The notes under the pieces are model-generated. The model searched no databases and was not told where the DNA came from. It saw only the letters and a list, made by a program, of their open reading frames with translations. From an uncultured Acetatifactor sp. (GTDB taxonomy: Bacteria; Bacillota; Clostridia; Lachnospirales; Lachnospiraceae): DNA of 64,000 nt. How positions within the stretch are numbered: position 1 is the first letter of the stretch; the number at the start of each line of letters is the position of its first letter. The stretch covers positions 34,866-98,865 of the forward strand of contig CAJUFB010000006.1 in the NCBI GenBank assembly GCA_910585805.1. The letters are read 5' to 3'. This document shows, piece after piece, positions 61,635 through 64,000 of this stretch. A program made the position numbers and the translations under genes.

Positions 61635-62759
61635 TCACTCTTCAAAATGAACCACATCAATATATCTCGCCAAAGCAGGCGGCAGTTCCGGCTCTTTACT
61701 GGAGGAGAAAGGATAAAACCACATGAAAGGATTCCCCGAAGCCTGATATCCTGTCAGAAGCTCCACAAAGTCATCATACTGATTGGGCGCCACAAAATAT
61801 GTGAATGTACCCTGGCCCTTTTTGAACAGAAGTTCCTCAAAATGTGCCCTGAAATCCACTGCGGGCTGCTCCGTATCAATTCTGGCCAGCCCCCGGTAAA
61901 TGGCATCCATCTGTCCCTGGCCTGCCTTCGGATGGATGGACAGCGGGCTTCGGGTGACGATATCCACACCGTTCCCGTAACAGGACACCTGAACCCCCTG
62001 CCGCAGAAACAGCTGGCAAAGAGATGCCGCAATGCGCAGAGTCATCTCCACGGCGGCTTCCTTTTTCAGGATATTGTCGTCCTGTATGTTGAAGAATATC
62101 CGGACACTTTTCAGGGAAGTATAATTTCTCTGGTTTACCTTGAAGTCTCCTGTTTTGGCGGTGGCTTTCCAGTTGATGCTCCGCATGTCGTCATATGGCT
62201 GATACTCCCGGATGCCCCGGTACTCAAAGGGATCCTCCTGGAGATGGCGCCTGGAAAGCATCTCCCCGTTCATCTGAATCAGGGACCGGCGCAGACGGGC
62301 GGCATCATAGGGCCTGGGATACACATAAAGTTCTGTTTTCACTTTTTTATCCGCCGTCAGCTGGCTTAGGAAAAACAGATCCGACGCAACCAGGCTGACC
62401 TCGTCTATGGTATAATATCCCCGCCTTCCGCCCTGAAACTTCAGCGTACGGGTCACCCGCTCTCCGCCGCCTATGCGGAATATGTCGTTGCGGTAATACT
62501 GGTCTGTGGTACGGGAACCTTTTTCGTTTCCGAAGATCAGATGCCTGTCCGTCTTGAATTTTACCTTCAGCACGGACAGGGGAAGCCTTTTCTTATTTTC
62601 AATGATTTCCTTCAGCTCTCCCTGGTCTCCCTCAAAGATCGGTTCATTACCAAAGCTGACAGAGACATACAGAGATCTCTGCCACAGCTTTTCGTAGACA
62701 CGTTTCTGTATTGCAAAAAGCAGAAATCCAATGAAGCCGATACCCAATATTTTAATCAT
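61635..62759 (-). CDS. DUF58 domain-containing protein
   Basis: 374 residues. N-terminal membrane helix, beta-rich domain, then the DUF58 core (FEYRGIREYQPYDDMRSINWKATAKTG) within a von Willebrand A-like fold. Typical MoxR partner; start ATGA-overlaps moxR. Confidence 0.9.
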   Translation of the reverse strand: MIKILGIGFIGFLLFAIQKRVYEKLWQRSLYVSVSFGNEPIFEGDQGELKEIIENKKRLPLSVLKVKFKTDRHLIFGNEKGSRTTDQYYRNDIFRIGGGERVTRTLKFQGGRRGYYTIDEVSLVASDLFFLSQLTADKKVKTELYVYPRPYDAARLRRSLIQMNGEMLSRRHLQEDPFEYRGIREYQPYDDMRSINWKATAKTGDFKVNQRNYTSLKSVRIFFNIQDDNILKKEAAVEMTLRIAASLCQLFLRQGVQVSCYGNGVDIVTRSPLSIHPKAGQGQMDAIYRGLARIDTEQPAVDFRAHFEELLFKKGQGTFTYFVAPNQYDDFVELLTGYQASGNPFMWFYPFSSSKEPELPPALARYIDVVHFEE

Positions 62760-63706
62760 TTCCGAAACTCCTCAGTGGGAACGGGAGTGGAGGCAAGAAT
62801 GGCTTCCACCCGCTTTACAGTGCCTTCCGTGCCGCCTGCCCCGTAGCCCAATACAATCCTGTGGGCAAGCACGGGCACCGCCAGCGCTTTGATATCATCC
62901 GGCGTACAGTAATCCCTTCCCTCCAGCCAGGCGTAAGCCTTTGCGCAGCGAAGCAGGGCCAGATTTCCCCTGGGACTGACGCCAAGCAGGATTTCATCGC
63001 CCTTTCTGGTGGCCGCTACGATATCTACCATATATTCACGCACACAGGGATGCACAAACACAGAGGCAGCTTCCGTTTGTGCTTTTGCCAGATCCTCCAG
63101 TGTCAGTACACTCTCCAGCTCCGCCAGAGGCTCTTTGTCCATATATTTTTCCAGGATGGCAAGTTCCTCCGCCCTGTCCGGCAGCCCCATGGAAAGCCTC
63201 ATCATGAAACGGTCCATCTGGGCTTCAGGCAAAGGAAAGGTTCCTGTGGTTTCCACGGGATTCTGGGTGGCTATGACGAAGAAAGGCATTCCGGGGACAT
63301 AGCTTTCGCCGTCGATTGTCACCTGCCGCTCTTCCATGCATTCCAGAAGACCCGCCTGGGTCCTGGGCGTGGCGCGGTTGATTTCGTCAGCCAGCAGTAT
63401 GTTTGTAAAAACAGGACCCCTGCGCAGTACAAATTCATTCTTCTGCCTGTCAAATATGTTCAGGCCGGTGATATCGCCGGGCAGTAAATCGGGGGTAAAC
63501 TGGATTCTGGAGAAGTCGGCGCTGATGCTTTTGGCCAGGGTCTTCGCCAGCTTCGTCTTGCCTGTGCCGGGGACATCCTCCAGCAGTACATGTCCGTCAG
63601 CCAGCAGCGCCGTCAGCAACAGCCTGACGGTCTGTTCTTTTCCTACGATTACCTTTGAGATGTTGGAGAATATCTTCTCCCCCAACAGCTTTCCGTTGCT
63701 TTCCAT
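62756..63706 (-). CDS. MoxR family AAA+ ATPase
   Basis: 316 residues. Walker A LEDVPGTGKTKLAKTL, Walker B NILLADEINRATPRTQ, sensor 1 FFVIATQNPVE, and a C-terminal lid. MoxR ATPases act as chaperones for metalloprotein or surface-complex assembly with DUF58/VWA proteins. AGAGGG precedes the ATG. Confidence 0.95.
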   Translation of the reverse strand: MESNGKLLGEKIFSNISKVIVGKEQTVRLLLTALLADGHVLLEDVPGTGKTKLAKTLAKSISADFSRIQFTPDLLPGDITGLNIFDRQKNEFVLRRGPVFTNILLADEINRATPRTQAGLLECMEERQVTIDGESYVPGMPFFVIATQNPVETTGTFPLPEAQMDRFMMRLSMGLPDRAEELAILEKYMDKEPLAELESVLTLEDLAKAQTEAASVFVHPCVREYMVDIVAATRKGDEILLGVSPRGNLALLRCAKAYAWLEGRDYCTPDDIKALAVPVLAHRIVLGYGAGGTEGTVKRVEAILASTPVPTEEFRK

Positions 63707-63814
63707 GATTCTTTTCCCTCTTTTCTGCCGGGTGTCCAGCCCATGCGTTTGTTCCTGTTCTGCCTGTTCCGAGTTTCCATGCCGTCTCTTTTGTTTTGGC
63801 TGTGGTTTGCGCCG

Positions 63815-64000
63815 TTTCTCCGTTTTGGCCGTGTCCGGATGGTTCGCGGCGTTTCTCCGTTTCGGCAGTGTCCGGATGGCTTGCGCTGTTTCTCCGTTTC
63901 GGCTGTGAACGGATGGTTCGCGCTGTTTCTCCGTTTCGGCTGTGTTCCGGATGGCTTGCGCTGTTTCTCCGTTTCGGCTGTGAACGGATGGTTCGCGCTG
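63815..64000. repeat. 37-bp tandem repeat running off the window edge
   Basis: Five units start at 63815, 63852, 63889, 63926 and 63964 (lengths 37, 37, 37, 38, 37) with the shared core TTTCTCCGTTTCGGC and ending TTGCGCTG or TTCGCGCTG. Units 3 and 5 are identical, units 2 and 4 similar, an alternating higher-order pattern. It lies upstream of moxR. The 38-bp unit breaks any reading frame, arguing against coding. Confidence 0.85.

Overview
The window reads as a chromosomal segment of a rod-shaped, anaerobic, Gram-positive clostridium, most likely a Lachnospiraceae member. This rests on gene content and order: mreBCD-mrdA-minCDE-rodA, a SepF cell-division cluster, L21-Prp-L27-Obg with an L27 carrying a Prp-cleavable N-terminus, indolepyruvate ferredoxin oxidoreductase, rubrerythrin, and the radical-SAM/RNase G block typical of Clostridia. 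No rRNA or complete tRNA gene is visible. The species cannot be fixed from this sequence alone.

Left part (1-31 kb, all + strand): the end of a MATE transporter; ruvAB; iorAB for aromatic 2-oxoacid fermentation behind a structured leader; a BlaI-type regulator next to a decayed M56 (BlaR-like) gene that carries a small palindromic insertion; mutL with an expandable repeat in its linker; a miaA gene fused to a second P-loop kinase domain; ynbB; radC; the complete rod-shape and Min clusters; methylglyoxal synthase; a D,D-carboxypeptidase lipoprotein; and the yggS-sepF-aroB-lspA-rluD run.

Middle part (31-45.5 kb): a cytidylate kinase-like gene, then rplU-prp-rpmA-obgE-yhbY-nadD-yqeK-rsfS (ribosome assembly and NAD synthesis). 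Next come, on the - strand, a DUF378 membrane protein, LexA, a Xer-type recombinase and TtcA. These are followed on the + strand by rubrerythrin, an AI-2E-type permease, Dtd and a flotillin. Two inverted copies of a short palindromic repeat family sit in intergenic regions here.

Prophage (about 45.57-53.90 kb): an apparently complete filamentous-phage (inovirus-like) prophage of about 8.3 kb. It has an HUH replication initiator, a Zot/pI-type ATPase, a chain of very short translationally coupled membrane proteins including a probable major coat protein, two larger surface or adsorption candidates, a probable ssDNA-binding protein, a ribbon-helix-helix regulator, a 0.5-kb hairpin-rich non-coding region that is the likely replication and packaging origin, and a three-gene accessory operon. 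A repeated 16-bp dyad (CACTnTG-CA-CAnAGTG) lies in the promoter regions of both phage operons and just upstream of the regulator. A 32-codon hydrophobic peptide gene with a convergent antisense promoter looks like a type I toxin-antitoxin module. There is no integrase; the element is bounded by direct copies of a 34/35-bp palindromic site.

Right part (53.9-64 kb, - strand): NUDIX hydrolase, short-form RNase G, DUF2344 and TIGR03960 radical-SAM-associated proteins, an amidohydrolase, and a DUF4129-DUF58-MoxR operon. The window ends inside a 37-bp tandem repeat. The RNase G block normally lies directly upstream of rplU in Clostridia; here it is about 22 kb away on the opposite strand, which suggests a rearrangement.
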